A DNA stretch of 64,000 nucleotides from the NCBI RefSeq assembly GCF_002114285.1, contig NZ_NEDJ01000002.1, positions 62,001-126,000 of the forward strand, read 5' to 3'. Each line of letters starts with the position of its first letter. The first letter of the stretch is position 1. Below are positions 41,646-50,049 of this stretch, one piece after another. This stretch comes from Halorubrum ezzemoulense DSM 17463. Lineage in GTDB: Archaea; Halobacteriota; Halobacteria; Halobacteriales; Haloferacaceae. Below the pieces are notes generated by a model. The model saw nothing but the letters and a program-made list of their open reading frames with translations. It did not search any database and was not told the DNA's origin. The position numbers and the translations under genes are program-made.

Positions 41646-43583
41646 CTACTCGTCCGCCTCGCCCGCCGCGCCGCCGTGGACCGCGGCGTCGACCGCGGCC
41701 GCCAAGCGCTCGCGCGTCCGGTGGCTGGCCGCCGCGTCCGTGTCGACCTCGATCAGGTGCGAGCCCGTCGCCTCGTGGGCCCGGCTGACGGCGGCGGCGA
41801 GGTCCTCACCGACGACATCCGCGCGCTCCGCAGGGGTGTCGCCGCGGTCGGCGTGCGCGTCGGGCCGGGCATCGATCCGGACGTGTTCGAGGCCGTGGAG
41901 CTCCGCAAGCGACCCGAAGTCGAGCCCGTGCGGCGTCTTGAACGACTCGGTGAACGGCGGCTCGAACTCCTCGATCGGGAGCTTGTGAAAGATGCCGCCG
42001 CCGTCGTTGTTGACCGCGACGACCGTGACGTCGACGTCGCACCGGTCGACCGCGAGCAGCCCGTTCGAGTCGTGGTAGAGGGCGAGGTCGCCGACGACGA
42101 GCGTGAGGTCGTCGGTCGTCCCGCTCCCCGCGCCGAGCGCGCTGGAGACGATCCCGTCGATGCCGGAGACGCCGCGGTTACCGAGCGCGGTGACGTTCGC
42201 GGTCGTCGGCCCGACGAACCGGTCGAGGTCGCGGACGGGCATCGAGTTGGAGACGAACAGCGTCGCCGGATCGGGGAGCGCCCCGGCGACCGCGCGGAGC
42301 GCGTCCCCTTCGTGGAACCCGGCGTCACCCTCGTCGGCAGCGGGCTCCGCGTCTTCCTCGCCGCCCCCCTCGCCGTCAAGCGCGTCGGCCTCGCGGGCGT
42401 GAACCGCTTCCGCGACCCGGTCGGCCTCCTCCCACTGCGCGCGCCAGCCTTGGTCTCCGCTCCCGCCGCCGACGAGCCGCGAGAGTCGGGCGCAGAGCCG
42501 GCTCGGCTCGGCGACGACGAGGTCGGTCGCGGCGAACTCGGCCTCGCGCCAGCGGCCGGCGGGGTCGACCTGGTACTGGTCGGCGCCGGTCGCGGCGAGG
42601 TACTTCCGGAGCCGCTTGGAGGTCGGCGAGGCACCCAACCGAAGGACGAGGTCGGGGTCGGCCCACGCGTCGCCCGCCGCGGCGGCGTCGCCCGCGTCGC
42701 TTCCGCCGTCCGCGAGGTCGGCCGAGAGGTACGCGTCGTAGGCGCCGATCACGGGCGCGACGCGCGTGTGACCGCCGTACCGGAGTCCGGAAAGTGGGTC
42801 GGCCAGCACGGGGAACCCGGTGGCGTGCGCGAGCGCCGTGACCGACTCCGGGTCGATCCCCGGCGGGTCGGCGGGGCCGGCGACGATCAGGCCGCGGTCC
42901 GCCTCCCCGAGCGCGGTCGCGAGCGCCCGGAGTTTGTCGTCGCCCGGTTCGGGGGCCCCGTGAGTCACGTCGACGTAGGGGCCGTCGCGCCCGCGCTCGG
43001 CCGCCTCCGGCAGGTCGTCGGGCACGTCGCCCGGGACCGGCGTCGGCTCCAGCGGCTTCTTAAACGGGACGTTGAGGTGGACCGGGCCCGGGTCGGCCCC
43101 TTCTGCCGTCGCGACGGCGCGGGCGACCGTCGTGCGCAGCGACCGGAGGACCCGATCGTTTGCGGCCGGCTCCGGGAGGTCTTTATAAAATCGAACCCCG
43201 TCGCCGTACAGCTTCTCTTGATCCGCGGTCTGGTTCGCGCCGGAGTCGCGCAGTTCGGGCGGCCGGTCGGCGGTGAGCGCGAGCAGCGGGACGCGGGCCT
43301 CGCTCGCCTCCATCACGGCCGGGTGGTAGTTGGCGGCGGCGGTGCCGGAGGTACAGATCAGCGGCGTCACGCGGCCGGTCCGACGGGCGCGCCCGAGCGC
43401 GAAGTACGCGGCGGAGCGCTCGTCGAGCTGCGAGAACACGCGGAGATCCTCGTGGCCCGCGGCGGCGACGGTCAGCGGCGTCGAGCGGCTGCCCGGCGAG
43501 GCGACGACGGCGTCGACGCCCGCGGCGACGAGCTCGTCGACGAGCGCGTTCGCCCACAGGGCGTTCCGGTTCGGCGCGGTCAT
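41646..43583 (-). CDS. menD: 2-succinyl-5-enolpyruvyl-6-hydroxy-3-cyclohexene-1-carboxylate synthase MenD, 645 aa
   Basis: This thiamine diphosphate enzyme of menaquinone synthesis joins isochorismate with 2-oxoglutarate. The N-terminal Pyr domain has VVASPGSRSTPLTVAAAGHEDLRVFSQLDERSAAYFALG with the conserved catalytic Glu, then PLICTSGTAAANYHPAVMEA and LTADRPPELRDSGANQTADQ. The C-terminal PP domain has NRGVSGIDGIVSSALGAG and the ThDP/metal segment LVVGDLALYHDSNGL...VVAVNNDGGGIFHKLP. The ATG at 43583 (MTAPNRNALWANALVDEL) is the family start, with TATA-like GTATTTAC 23-30 bases upstream. Gly/Asp-rich insertions are halophilic. Confidence 0.95.
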   Translation of the reverse strand: MTAPNRNALWANALVDELVAAGVDAVVASPGSRSTPLTVAAAGHEDLRVFSQLDERSAAYFALGRARRTGRVTPLICTSGTAAANYHPAVMEASEARVPLLALTADRPPELRDSGANQTADQEKLYGDGVRFYKDLPEPAANDRVLRSLRTTVARAVATAEGADPGPVHLNVPFKKPLEPTPVPGDVPDDLPEAAERGRDGPYVDVTHGAPEPGDDKLRALATALGEADRGLIVAGPADPPGIDPESVTALAHATGFPVLADPLSGLRYGGHTRVAPVIGAYDAYLSADLADGGSDAGDAAAAGDAWADPDLVLRLGASPTSKRLRKYLAATGADQYQVDPAGRWREAEFAATDLVVAEPSRLCARLSRLVGGGSGDQGWRAQWEEADRVAEAVHAREADALDGEGGGEEDAEPAADEGDAGFHEGDALRAVAGALPDPATLFVSNSMPVRDLDRFVGPTTANVTALGNRGVSGIDGIVSSALGAGSGTTDDLTLVVGDLALYHDSNGLLAVDRCDVDVTVVAVNNDGGGIFHKLPIEEFEPPFTESFKTPHGLDFGSLAELHGLEHVRIDARPDAHADRGDTPAERADVVGEDLAAAVSRAHEATGSHLIEVDTDAAASHRTRERLAAAVDAAVHGGAAGEADE

Positions 43584-43605
43584 TGCCGTCGCTTCGGGCG
43601 CGGAC

Positions 43606-43613
43606 GTAAATAC
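43606..43613 (-). promoter_or_regulatory. TATA-like box for menD
   Basis: GTATTTAC on the minus strand, 23-30 bases before ATG 43583, supports that start against the in-frame upstream extension to 43784. Confidence 0.5.
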
Positions 43614-43695
43614 TCCGGCGAGTTCGGTCGACGCTCGGGCGGCGGGAGAGCGCGGTGGACGCTCGACCGGCCGGAGGCCGCTCTCGGCGCCGCCC

Positions 43696-44094
43696 TCACG
43701 CCGCGTCCGACGCCGACTCCGACTCTCGGCCCGTAACCTTGCGGACGCACGAGGAGCCGAACGGGCCGAGTTCGCCCGCGTCAAGTTCGACGAAGTGGCC
43801 CGTCGAGACCGAGGCGCCGCAGCGCCGACACTCGAAGTCGCCCTCGCGCGCGACGACCTGGCGCTCGTACTCGACGTAGGCGCCGCCGGTGTTGACCCGG
43901 AGCCGAGCGCCCTCGCGGTCGATGACGCCGCGCTTCTCCGCGGCGTCGAGGATGTCGCGGGTGAGCGCCGGGCTCGTCGTGATCGTCTCGATCCGGTCGA
44001 CCGCCGCGGCGAGGTCGAGCTCCTCGCGTTCGAGGTGCGCCAGCAGCTCGACGCCGAGCTCCAGCTTCTCGTCGCGGGTCGACGGCCCCGTCAC
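43696..44094 (-). CDS. Haloarchaeal DUF5830-like protein, 132 aa
   Basis: This is a small protein of unknown function. The N-terminal helical half (RDEKLELGVELLAHLEREELDLAAAVDRIETITTSPALTRDILDAAEKRGVI) looks like a winged-helix scaffold. The C-terminal half has a zinc-ribbon-like CRRCG and a late Cys in GPFGSSCVRKV, with EREVVAREGDFECRRCGA-type spacing. The family name is recalled and unverified. GTG 44094 is chosen because TATA-like CTTAATAG lies 23-30 bases before it; the in-frame ATG at 44187 would be upstream of that box. Confidence 0.75.
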   Translation of the reverse strand: MTGPSTRDEKLELGVELLAHLEREELDLAAAVDRIETITTSPALTRDILDAAEKRGVIDREGARLRVNTGGAYVEYERQVVAREGDFECRRCGASVSTGHFVELDAGELGPFGSSCVRKVTGRESESASDAA

Positions 44095-44116
44095 GGCCGC
44101 CGAGACGGCGCGATCC

Positions 44117-44124
44117 CTATTAAG
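44117..44124 (-). promoter_or_regulatory. TATA-like box that decides the DUF5830-like start
   Basis: CTTAATAG on the minus strand, 23-30 bases before GTG 44094. Confidence 0.5.
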
Positions 44125-44215
44125 TCGGCCGGACGCCGGTCGGTCTCCGTCCGCAAAGCGCGCGCCGGCCCCAGCGGATCGGCACATTCACGTTCGCCGC
44201 CCGACAGTTTCGCCC

Positions 44216-44581
44216 GTGGTTCGATCCCGCGATCGGTCTCGGCGTCGCCTCGCCTACCGCCGGCGCCCCAACGAGTTCTACTGGCTGTGGATCGCGGCGA
44301 CGGCGACGTACGGCGTCGGCGACATCGTGTCGACCGTCGCCTTCCTCCGGTACGTCCCGACGATCGAGGAGGCGAACCCGGTCGTGCGGTTCGCCCTGGA
44401 GTCGTTCGGGCTCTCCGGGCTCGTCGCGCTGAAGATCGCCGTCTACCTCGTGATGCTCTGGATCAGCGTCGAGGGCGCGCGCGAGGGCGACGGGCTCCTC
44501 TACTACTTCCCGCCGGTGCTGCTCACGCTCACGGGGACGTACCTCACCGCGAGCAACGTGCGCCTGCTGTGGCTCGCCTGA
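44216..44581 (+). CDS. Small membrane protein, unknown function, 121 aa
   Basis: A basic N-terminus (RSRDRSRRRLAYRRRPNEF) is followed by about three TM helices: YWLWIAATATYGVGDIVSTVAFL, LSGLVALKIAVYLVMLWIS and YYFPPVLLTLTGTYLTASNVRLLWL. The GVGDIVSTV...EANPVVRFALE pattern resembles a DUF5658-like fold (unverified). GTG 44216 is the first start after the divergent DUF5830-like promoter; no ATG is available upstream in a reasonable place. Confidence 0.65.
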   Translation: MVRSRDRSRRRLAYRRRPNEFYWLWIAATATYGVGDIVSTVAFLRYVPTIEEANPVVRFALESFGLSGLVALKIAVYLVMLWISVEGAREGDGLLYYFPPVLLTLTGTYLTASNVRLLWLA

Positions 44582-44605
44582 GGGGCTGACCGCTCGCGTC
44601 CGGAG

Positions 44606-44930
44606 GCGGAATCCGGTCTCGGCGCGGCGCTGCTGGTGTGTGTCTGGTTCGTGCTGGTCCACGACCTGCTCGCGCTCGGAACCGTCGCGGCGACCGAGCC
44701 GCCGGACGCCGCGCTGTCGGCGCTGGTGCTGTCGAATCCGGTGAGTCCTTCCGGGTGTTCGTGTTGAGCGGGCTCGGGGCGACCGACGGCGGCGGGTTCA
44801 CCGTCGCCCTCGCCGGGAGCGGGCTCTCGACGGTCACACTGGCGGCGTCGCTCGTCGCGTGGTGCGTGGTCCAAGCCGCCGTCGCGGGGCAGTTGGTCCG
44901 TCGCCGTCGGCTCTGGCGCGAGGCGAGACC
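44606..44930 (+). pseudogene. Broken NosY-like ABC-2 permease remnant
   Basis: Two frames together read like the end of a NosY-type ABC-2 permease: LLVCVWFVLVHDLLALGTVAATEPPDAALSALVLSNP in one frame, then ESFRVFVLSGLGATDGGGFTV and TLAASLVAWCVVQAAVAGQL in the next. The join is at about 44741, where loss of one base turns the expected NPVESFRV into a shifted frame that stops soon after. The 5' two thirds of the gene and its ATPase partner are absent, so this is a decayed fragment. It ends close to the stop of the convergent Bat-type regulator. Confidence 0.7.
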
Positions 44931-44965
44931 GGGCGCGGCGACCGGTCGGACTTTTTCGATCGCCG

Positions 44966-45649
44966 CTACTGGATCCGCTCGATACCGTCCTCCTCCGGCG
45001 ATTCGAAGTCGAGGGGGCGGCGCGGGAGGTCGTCGACGAACTCCCGGACGATCGTGCGCTCGACGCGCTGGAGCACCTCGCTACACGTGGACTTCGCGAT
45101 GCCGACATGGTCAGCCACCTCGGTGAGCGTCGTCTCTCGGGGCACGTCGTAGTAGCCGCGGTCGACCGCCTCGAAGAGGACCTCGCGCTGGCGCTCCGTG
45201 AGCGACCCGCCGGGGTTGATCCGCTGTTGGACGTACTCGACCTCGAACGCCGCGCCCACGTCGCGGAGGGCGTCGCCGAACTCCGCGACGCGCTCGTGAT
45301 TACCCGTCACGTCGACGCGCGCGACGCCGTCGCGGATCTCGACCGGCATCTCGATGGGGACGCCCGCCCGGCGGGCGACCGTCTGTAGCAGGGGGACGAG
45401 CGCCTCGACCTGAACGGTGACCATCCCGTCGTCCGCGGCCATCACCGACGAGTGGGTGATCGTCTCGTGGTCGTCGATCGCGTCGAGGATCGGGTCCGTT
45501 TCGTCCGCGGTGATCCGGACCAGCGCGAACCCCGCGCCGTCGTCCGGCGTCGCGGTCAACACCTGGAACCGCGCCTCGGGGAACTCACGCGAGACCTCGC
45601 CGACCCACGGACCGTCCGGGATCGTCACGCGGAGACGTGCCTGTGCCAT
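44966..45649 (-). CDS. Bat-type HTH_10 transcriptional regulator, 227 aa
   Basis: This is a haloarchaeal regulator of the bacterio-opsin activator class. The C-terminal HTH_10 domain is LTERQREVLFEAVDRGYYDVPRETTLTEVADHVGIAKSTCSEVLQRVERTIVREFV. Before it, residues ~1-150 form the usual sensory part (RLRVTIPDGPWVGEVSREFPEARFQVLTATP, VPLLQTVARRAGVPIEMPVEIRDGVARVDVTGNHERV). The ATG at 45649 (MAQARLRVTIPDG) is chosen over 45820 because the extra part is Ser/Arg-rich and overlaps the divergent gene. The target is unknown. Confidence 0.9.
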   Translation of the reverse strand: MAQARLRVTIPDGPWVGEVSREFPEARFQVLTATPDDGAGFALVRITADETDPILDAIDDHETITHSSVMAADDGMVTVQVEALVPLLQTVARRAGVPIEMPVEIRDGVARVDVTGNHERVAEFGDALRDVGAAFEVEYVQQRINPGGSLTERQREVLFEAVDRGYYDVPRETTLTEVADHVGIAKSTCSEVLQRVERTIVREFVDDLPRRPLDFESPEEDGIERIQ

Positions 45650-45822
45650 GCCGGAGGCTTCGACGCCGGCGTGGAAGTAGCTTCGGCTCCGCGGTCGGCG
45701 TCGGAACATGTTCGGCGGAACGGACCCAGAGATCGGGTCCGTACCACCGGATATGAGTTCCGAGCCCGACGAGTCGGCGGCGGTGGAGGGCTCGACGCGC
45801 GGGACCTCGCGCCGCCGCAACC

Positions 45823-46083
45823 TTGCGCGAGACGCTCGAACGCGCCGAGCCGCTCGGCGGTCATGACGTGTTGGTCCAGTACAACGACCGAACGCCGCAG
45901 TCCCTCTTCCCGCGGCTCGACGACCGCTGGTACGCCTACGCCGCGGTCGGGACCGACGCGCCCACCGCGGTCGTCACGGCGATCTGGTCGGGCGAGGGCG
46001 AGTGGACCGTTTCGGACGAGCGAGCGGGGGAGGGCGATCAGACCGACGCGAGGGAGCGGTCCGGCGAAGGCGACGCGACCTGA
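45823..46083 (+). CDS. Small protein of unknown function, possibly frameshifted at its 5' end, 86 aa
   Basis: From TTG 45823 the product reads LRETLERAEPLGGHDVLVQYNDRTPQSLFPRLDDRWYAYAAVGTDAPTAVVTAIWSGEGEWTVSDE and then an acidic tail. This looks like a real folded protein. An ATG at 45753 opens a good-looking start (MSSEPDESAAVEGST) in the neighbouring frame, which would join the main frame if one base were gained or lost between about 45795 and 45820. Either the TTG is the start or the gene is frameshifted. The family is unknown. Confidence 0.45.
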   Translation: MRETLERAEPLGGHDVLVQYNDRTPQSLFPRLDDRWYAYAAVGTDAPTAVVTAIWSGEGEWTVSDERAGEGDQTDARERSGEGDAT

Positions 46084-46084
46084 G

Positions 46085-46282
46085 TTACTTCGAATCCGCC
46101 AGTACGCGTGAGAGTGACATAACCGTCCAAATCGCGGCACAGGCGATCCAGACCCCGGGGCTCGTGAGCAGGGTTATCGCTCGCTCAGTCGAGTACAGTA
46201 CGAACAACCATGGCGGTATTCCAACGACGAATGATACAAATCCCGACAGCGACGGCTCGCATGGCTCGCTCGTTCGCTCCAC
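46085..46282 (-). CDS. Small two-helix membrane protein, possibly 5'-truncated by repeat copy B, 65 aa
   Basis: The last ~50 residues are hydrophobic and protein-like: FVSFVVGIPPWLFVLYSTERAITLL and VWIACAAIWTVMSLSRVLADSK. The first ~13 residues (MERTSEPCEPSLSG) are encoded where the flank of the structured repeat copy B begins. The start may therefore have been replaced by the element, or a later codon is used. It ends next to the small gene at 45823-46083. The function is unknown. Confidence 0.5.
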   Translation of the reverse strand: MERTSEPCEPSLSGFVSFVVGIPPWLFVLYSTERAITLLTSPGVWIACAAIWTVMSLSRVLADSK

Positions 46283-46283
46283 T

Positions 46284-46533
46284 CACTGCGGTGCGTACGT
46301 CGTCAGGCTTCGCCCTCGCGGCAGCGTGGCGCGACGCGCCACTGGCAGCAGGCGGCGAAGCCGCCGGCGACTGCCCGTTTGAGTCCCACCCGACCGCACA
46401 GCGCCGCAGCCTCACGCCTCCCCAGCCTCGTCGCCCTCCCTTCGGTCGGCCGACTCCCTCGCGCGTGCTCCTCGCGGCCGCCTGCGGCGGCCGCGCGCAG
46501 GCACGCGCCGACCACTCTGTCATCTATAATCGA
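46284..46533 (-). repeat. Structured GC-rich dispersed element, copy B
   Basis: This is the second copy of the element at 32375-32640, in opposite orientation. Core 1 is at 46449-46476 (28 identical bases) and core 2 at 46367-46433. The hairpin before core 1 is GCGGCCGCC-GCA-GGCGGCCGC (46474-46494), different in sequence from copy A yet perfectly paired. After core 2 a hairpin GGCGGC-TTC-GCCGCC (46351-46365) replaces the 14-base stem of copy A. A TATA-like ATTATAGA on the same strand at about 46526-46533 could drive transcription of the element. Paired hairpins with changed bases support a structured RNA. Confidence 0.75.
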
Positions 46534-46677
46534 TTGTCGGGGTCGCTCACGTGTATTTAAATCCCGCATCGCAGTTGTCGATCCGACGCGTCTCTCCCGC
46601 CGTCGCTCGCCGTTACGTCCGGTGAACACGTTCGGGAACGACCCCAAACGGGTCCGGGTCGTAGCCGGACGTGAGCG

Positions 46678-47781
46678 ATGTTCGACGACCTCGACACGGA
46701 CCGGCGGCCGCTGGTCCTCGTTTGGGAGGTCACGCAGGCCTGCGGGCTCGCGTGCCGCCACTGCCGGGCTAACGCGCGGCCGCAGCGACACCCCGACGAG
46801 CTGACGACCGCTGAGGGGAAGCGGCTGCTGGCGGACGCCGCCGCGTTCGGCGACGGACAGCTGGTCGTCCTCTCCGGGGGCGACCCGCTCGCGCGCGACG
46901 ACCTCACGGAGCTGGTCGCGCACGGCGACGACCTCGGCCTCCGGATGACGATCACGCCGAGCGGAACCCGGTCGCTCACGCCCGAGCGCGTCAGCGACCT
47001 CGGCGACGCGGGGATCGCCCGCATGGCGCTCAGCCTCGACGGGTCGACCCGCGAGCGCCACGACGCGTTCCGCGGCGAGGAGAGCTTCGCGGACACCGTC
47101 GCGGCCGCGCGCGCCGCCCGCGACGCCGGGATCCCGCTCCAAATCAACACTACCGTCTGCGCGGACACGGTCGAGGACCTCCCCGCGATCCGCGACCGCG
47201 TCCGCGACCTCGGCGCCGTCCTCTGGAGCGTCTTCTTCCTCGTTCCGGTGGGTCGCGGCCGCGTCCTCGACCCGGTCTCCCCCGAGCGCGCCGAGGCGGC
47301 GATGGCGTGGCTCCACGAGGTGTCGGAGGAGGAGCGGTGCGGCGTCAAGACCACTGAGGCCCCGTTCTACCGACGTGTCGGGATCCAGCGCGCCGAGGCC
47401 GGCAGCGCCGACGCGGAGGCCGACCGACGGGGCGGGGTCACGGCCGGGCGCGGCTTCGGGTTCGTCGGCCACACCGGTGAGGTGTACCCGTCCGGGTTCC
47501 TGCCCGAGTCGGCGGGGCACGTCCGCGAGCGGTCGGCCGTCGACGTCTACCGGAACGCCGACCTCTTCGAGTCGCTCCGCGACCCGGACGGCTTCTCGGG
47601 GAAGTGCGGCGCCTGCGAGTTCCGCCACGTCTGCGGCGGGAGTCGGTCGCGAGCCTACGCCGTCACGGGCGATCCGACCGACAGCGACCCGCTCTGCCCG
47701 TACGTCCCGGACGGCTACGACGGACCGCTGCCCGAGCGCCAGCGAGGGGCCGACGGGGAGCGGTCCGAATCCGCCGACTGA
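46678..47781 (+). CDS. Radical SAM/SPASM domain protein (TIGR04053-like), 367 aa
   Basis: This is a radical SAM enzyme with the [4Fe-4S] motif CGLACRHC (C22, C26, C29) in VWEVTQACGLACRHCRANARP. The AdoMet-binding and core strands are LVVLSGGDPLARDD, RMALSLDGSTRERHDAFRG and VLWSVFFLVPVGRGR. The C-terminal SPASM cysteines include GKCGACEFRHVCGG and PLCPY. VKTTEAPFYRRVGIQR is the mark of the TIGR04053 group, close to haem-maturation and peptide-modifying enzymes; the reaction is not established. No peptide precursor gene was found next to it. Confidence 0.88.
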   Translation: MFDDLDTDRRPLVLVWEVTQACGLACRHCRANARPQRHPDELTTAEGKRLLADAAAFGDGQLVVLSGGDPLARDDLTELVAHGDDLGLRMTITPSGTRSLTPERVSDLGDAGIARMALSLDGSTRERHDAFRGEESFADTVAAARAARDAGIPLQINTTVCADTVEDLPAIRDRVRDLGAVLWSVFFLVPVGRGRVLDPVSPERAEAAMAWLHEVSEEERCGVKTTEAPFYRRVGIQRAEAGSADAEADRRGGVTAGRGFGFVGHTGEVYPSGFLPESAGHVRERSAVDVYRNADLFESLRDPDGFSGKCGACEFRHVCGGSRSRAYAVTGDPTDSDPLCPYVPDGYDGPLPERQRGADGERSESAD

Positions 47782-47800
47782 TCCCGGCGTCGCCGGCGAC

Positions 47801-49882
47801 TCACTCCGGCCGTTCGCCGACGAGGAGGTCGAGGTCGGCGACGCTGCCGGCCGGGTCGAAGTCGAACGCCGCGCCGTAGAACGCGAGTTCGGCGGCGTGC
47901 GCCCGGGCGACGTTGTCGGCGTCGCGGAACCCGTGGCGCTCCTCCGGGAACTCCACGTACGCGTACGGCGTCTCGTTCGCGACGAGGGCGTCGATCATCG
48001 CCTCGGCCTGCGCGGGCGGGACCACCTCGTCCTCGCCGCCCTGTAACAGCAGCAGTGGCGCGGTGATCCCCTCGGCGTGCGCGACCGGCGACCGCGCCTC
48101 GTAGACGTCGTCGGCCTCGGGGAGCGGGCCGACGAGCCCGTCGAGGTAGCGCGACTCGAACTTGTGGGTCTCCGCCGCCAGCGCGCGGAGGTCGGCGACG
48201 CCGTAGTAGCTCGCGCCCGCGTCGAACGTGTCGTGGAACGCGAGCGCGGCGAGTACCGCGAACCCGCCCGCGCTCCCGCCCGAGATCGCCAGCCGGTCCG
48301 GGTCGGCGAACCCCTCGTCGGCGGCGTACCGGGCGGCGTTGACGCAGTCGAGGACGTCGCGGACGCCCCACTCCCCCTTCAGCGACTCGCGGAAGGCGCG
48401 GCCGTACCCCGTCGACCCCCGGTAGTTCACTGTGAGCACCCCGACGCCGCGGGTCGTCCAGAACTGGACCGTCGACGACAGCGACGCCTCGGACCGACTC
48501 GTCGGCCCGCCGTGGACCCTGACGAGGAGCGGCGGCGCCGCGTCGGCCGGCGCTTCGACGTCGGGGTTGTGGGGCGGGTAGTAGTGGCCGTACGCGGTCG
48601 CGTCGTCGGCGCCGACCGCGTCGCCGGTCGGGAAGGCGATCGACTCCGGCTCCGAGACGTACGCAGCGTCGAGCGCGTCCTCCGTCGACTCGCGGAGCCG
48701 AGTTGCTCCGGTCCCCGCCGACCCCGGTCGCCACGCGACGACCGCGCTCGGCGCGTCCGTCCGGTGACCGGCGAAGACGACACGGTCGCCGTCGGACCGG
48801 ACCGAGGCCGGACGGAAGGAGCTGTACGGGAGGCCCGGGTCGACGAGGTCGCCCGTCTCCGGATCGAGCAGGCGCAGGCTCGGGTCGCCGCCCTCGGTGA
48901 CCAGCGTGGCGATCCGCCCGTCGCCGAGGAACGCGAACGTCGACACGCCGAGGGTCCACATCGGCACGCCGAACGCCGCCGGCATCTCGCGGAGGACCTC
49001 CGCGTCCGATGTCGTCGGGAGCGCGACGCCGGCTCCGCGCTCCCCCTCCTCGGTCCCGGACGCGACCGGGAACCGATAGAGGTTCCACCAGCCGGTGGGG
49101 TCGGCCGCCGCGTGGAGGACGCCGTCGGGCGACCACTTCGGCGAGACGACCGACTCGTCGGCGCCGCCCGCGACGACGCGCTCGTCGCGGATGTCGCCCG
49201 TCTCGTTGACCGCGCCGACGACGAGTTCGGTCCCATCCCACGGCATGTTCGGGTGATCCCACCGCAGGTACGCGATCCGGTCCCCGCCCGGGGCCGGCCG
49301 CGGCGCCGCGTAGAAGTCGTGCCCGTCCGCGACGACGACCGGGTCCGAGATGCCGGTCTCCGGAGCCGGGTCGGGTGACAGCGGGAAGCGGACCAGCTCG
49401 TTCTGGGGCTCCTCGTCGGTGCCGGGTCCGACGTGACGCTCGCGGACGGCATAGACCGTCTCCCCGTCCGGAGCGAGCCGCATGTCGGCGTAACGGTGGG
49501 CCATCGGCTCCGGCGGCTCCGGCGTGACCGGGGTCGGTTCCGCGTCGCCCCCGGCAGCGCTCCCGTCCGCGGGCAGTCGGTAGAGCCGCTGGTCGTCCAT
49601 GCTCGCCGCGAGCACCGTCCCGTCCGCGACGAGCACGTCGCCGCCCCCGTACTGGTGGACGAGCGTGCGCACGTCGAGTTCCTCCGACGTCACTTCTGTC
49701 GGATCGGCGCCGCGGTCGTCGACCGGGGCGCGACAGACGACGCCGCGACCGCCCTCGGACGGGCGGCGTTCGATCCAGTAGACGTGGTCTCCGTCGGTCT
49801 CGACGGACGCGAACGACCTGACGTCGGCGGCGACGTCCTCCGGGGCGACCGGCGACGGCCACTCGCCGTACGGTGTCGGCAT
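47801..49882 (-). CDS. S9 family peptidase (acylaminoacyl/dipeptidyl peptidase type), 693 aa
   Basis: This is the second prolyl-oligopeptidase-clan peptidase of the window, only distantly similar to the first. Propeller repeats fill residues ~40-430. The catalytic domain has ISGGSAGGFAVL with Ser537, GGEDEVVPP with Asp618 and EERHGFR with His650, a complete triad. The start MPTPYGEWPSPV at ATG 49882 follows TATA-like GGTTTATT by about 28 bases, so the longer open frame to 51559 is not coding. Substrates are unknown. Confidence 0.9.
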   Translation of the reverse strand: MPTPYGEWPSPVAPEDVAADVRSFASVETDGDHVYWIERRPSEGGRGVVCRAPVDDRGADPTEVTSEELDVRTLVHQYGGGDVLVADGTVLAASMDDQRLYRLPADGSAAGGDAEPTPVTPEPPEPMAHRYADMRLAPDGETVYAVRERHVGPGTDEEPQNELVRFPLSPDPAPETGISDPVVVADGHDFYAAPRPAPGGDRIAYLRWDHPNMPWDGTELVVGAVNETGDIRDERVVAGGADESVVSPKWSPDGVLHAAADPTGWWNLYRFPVASGTEEGERGAGVALPTTSDAEVLREMPAAFGVPMWTLGVSTFAFLGDGRIATLVTEGGDPSLRLLDPETGDLVDPGLPYSSFRPASVRSDGDRVVFAGHRTDAPSAVVAWRPGSAGTGATRLRESTEDALDAAYVSEPESIAFPTGDAVGADDATAYGHYYPPHNPDVEAPADAAPPLLVRVHGGPTSRSEASLSSTVQFWTTRGVGVLTVNYRGSTGYGRAFRESLKGEWGVRDVLDCVNAARYAADEGFADPDRLAISGGSAGGFAVLAALAFHDTFDAGASYYGVADLRALAAETHKFESRYLDGLVGPLPEADDVYEARSPVAHAEGITAPLLLLQGGEDEVVPPAQAEAMIDALVANETPYAYVEFPEERHGFRDADNVARAHAAELAFYGAAFDFDPAGSVADLDLLVGERPE

Positions 49883-49969
49883 GGGATCGACGAGCGTCGC
49901 CGCTCCAATAAACCTACGCGAGCCGGTCACCCGAGCCACCGGGCGGGGTCCGGCGCCGGGGTCTGTGGT

Positions 49970-50024
49970 CGCCCGCGCCGGGGTCGATGGCCGCCCGCGC
50001 CGGGGTCGATGGCCGCCCGCGCCC
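49970..50024. repeat. 22-base tandem repeat, two and a half copies
   Basis: The unit CGCCCGCGCCGGGGTCGATG plus GC occurs at 49970-49991 and 49992-50013, then in part from 50014. A degenerate copy precedes it (CGGCGCCGGGGTCTGTGG). It lies between the S9 peptidase start and the MFS transporter end. Confidence 0.85.
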
Positions 50025-50049
50025 GGTTCCCGATCCGGGGCGTCTCGCT

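Noticed and set aside
41169-43736. 855-codon + strand open frame opposite menD
   Set aside because: Antisense shadow of menD; no recognisable domain and it overlaps the membrane protein gene that has its own TATA box.
47715-49862. Frames overlapping the second S9 peptidase on the same strand
   Set aside because: They are shifted readings of the peptidase gene with Arg-rich composition; the peptidase frame has propeller repeats and triad residues in order.
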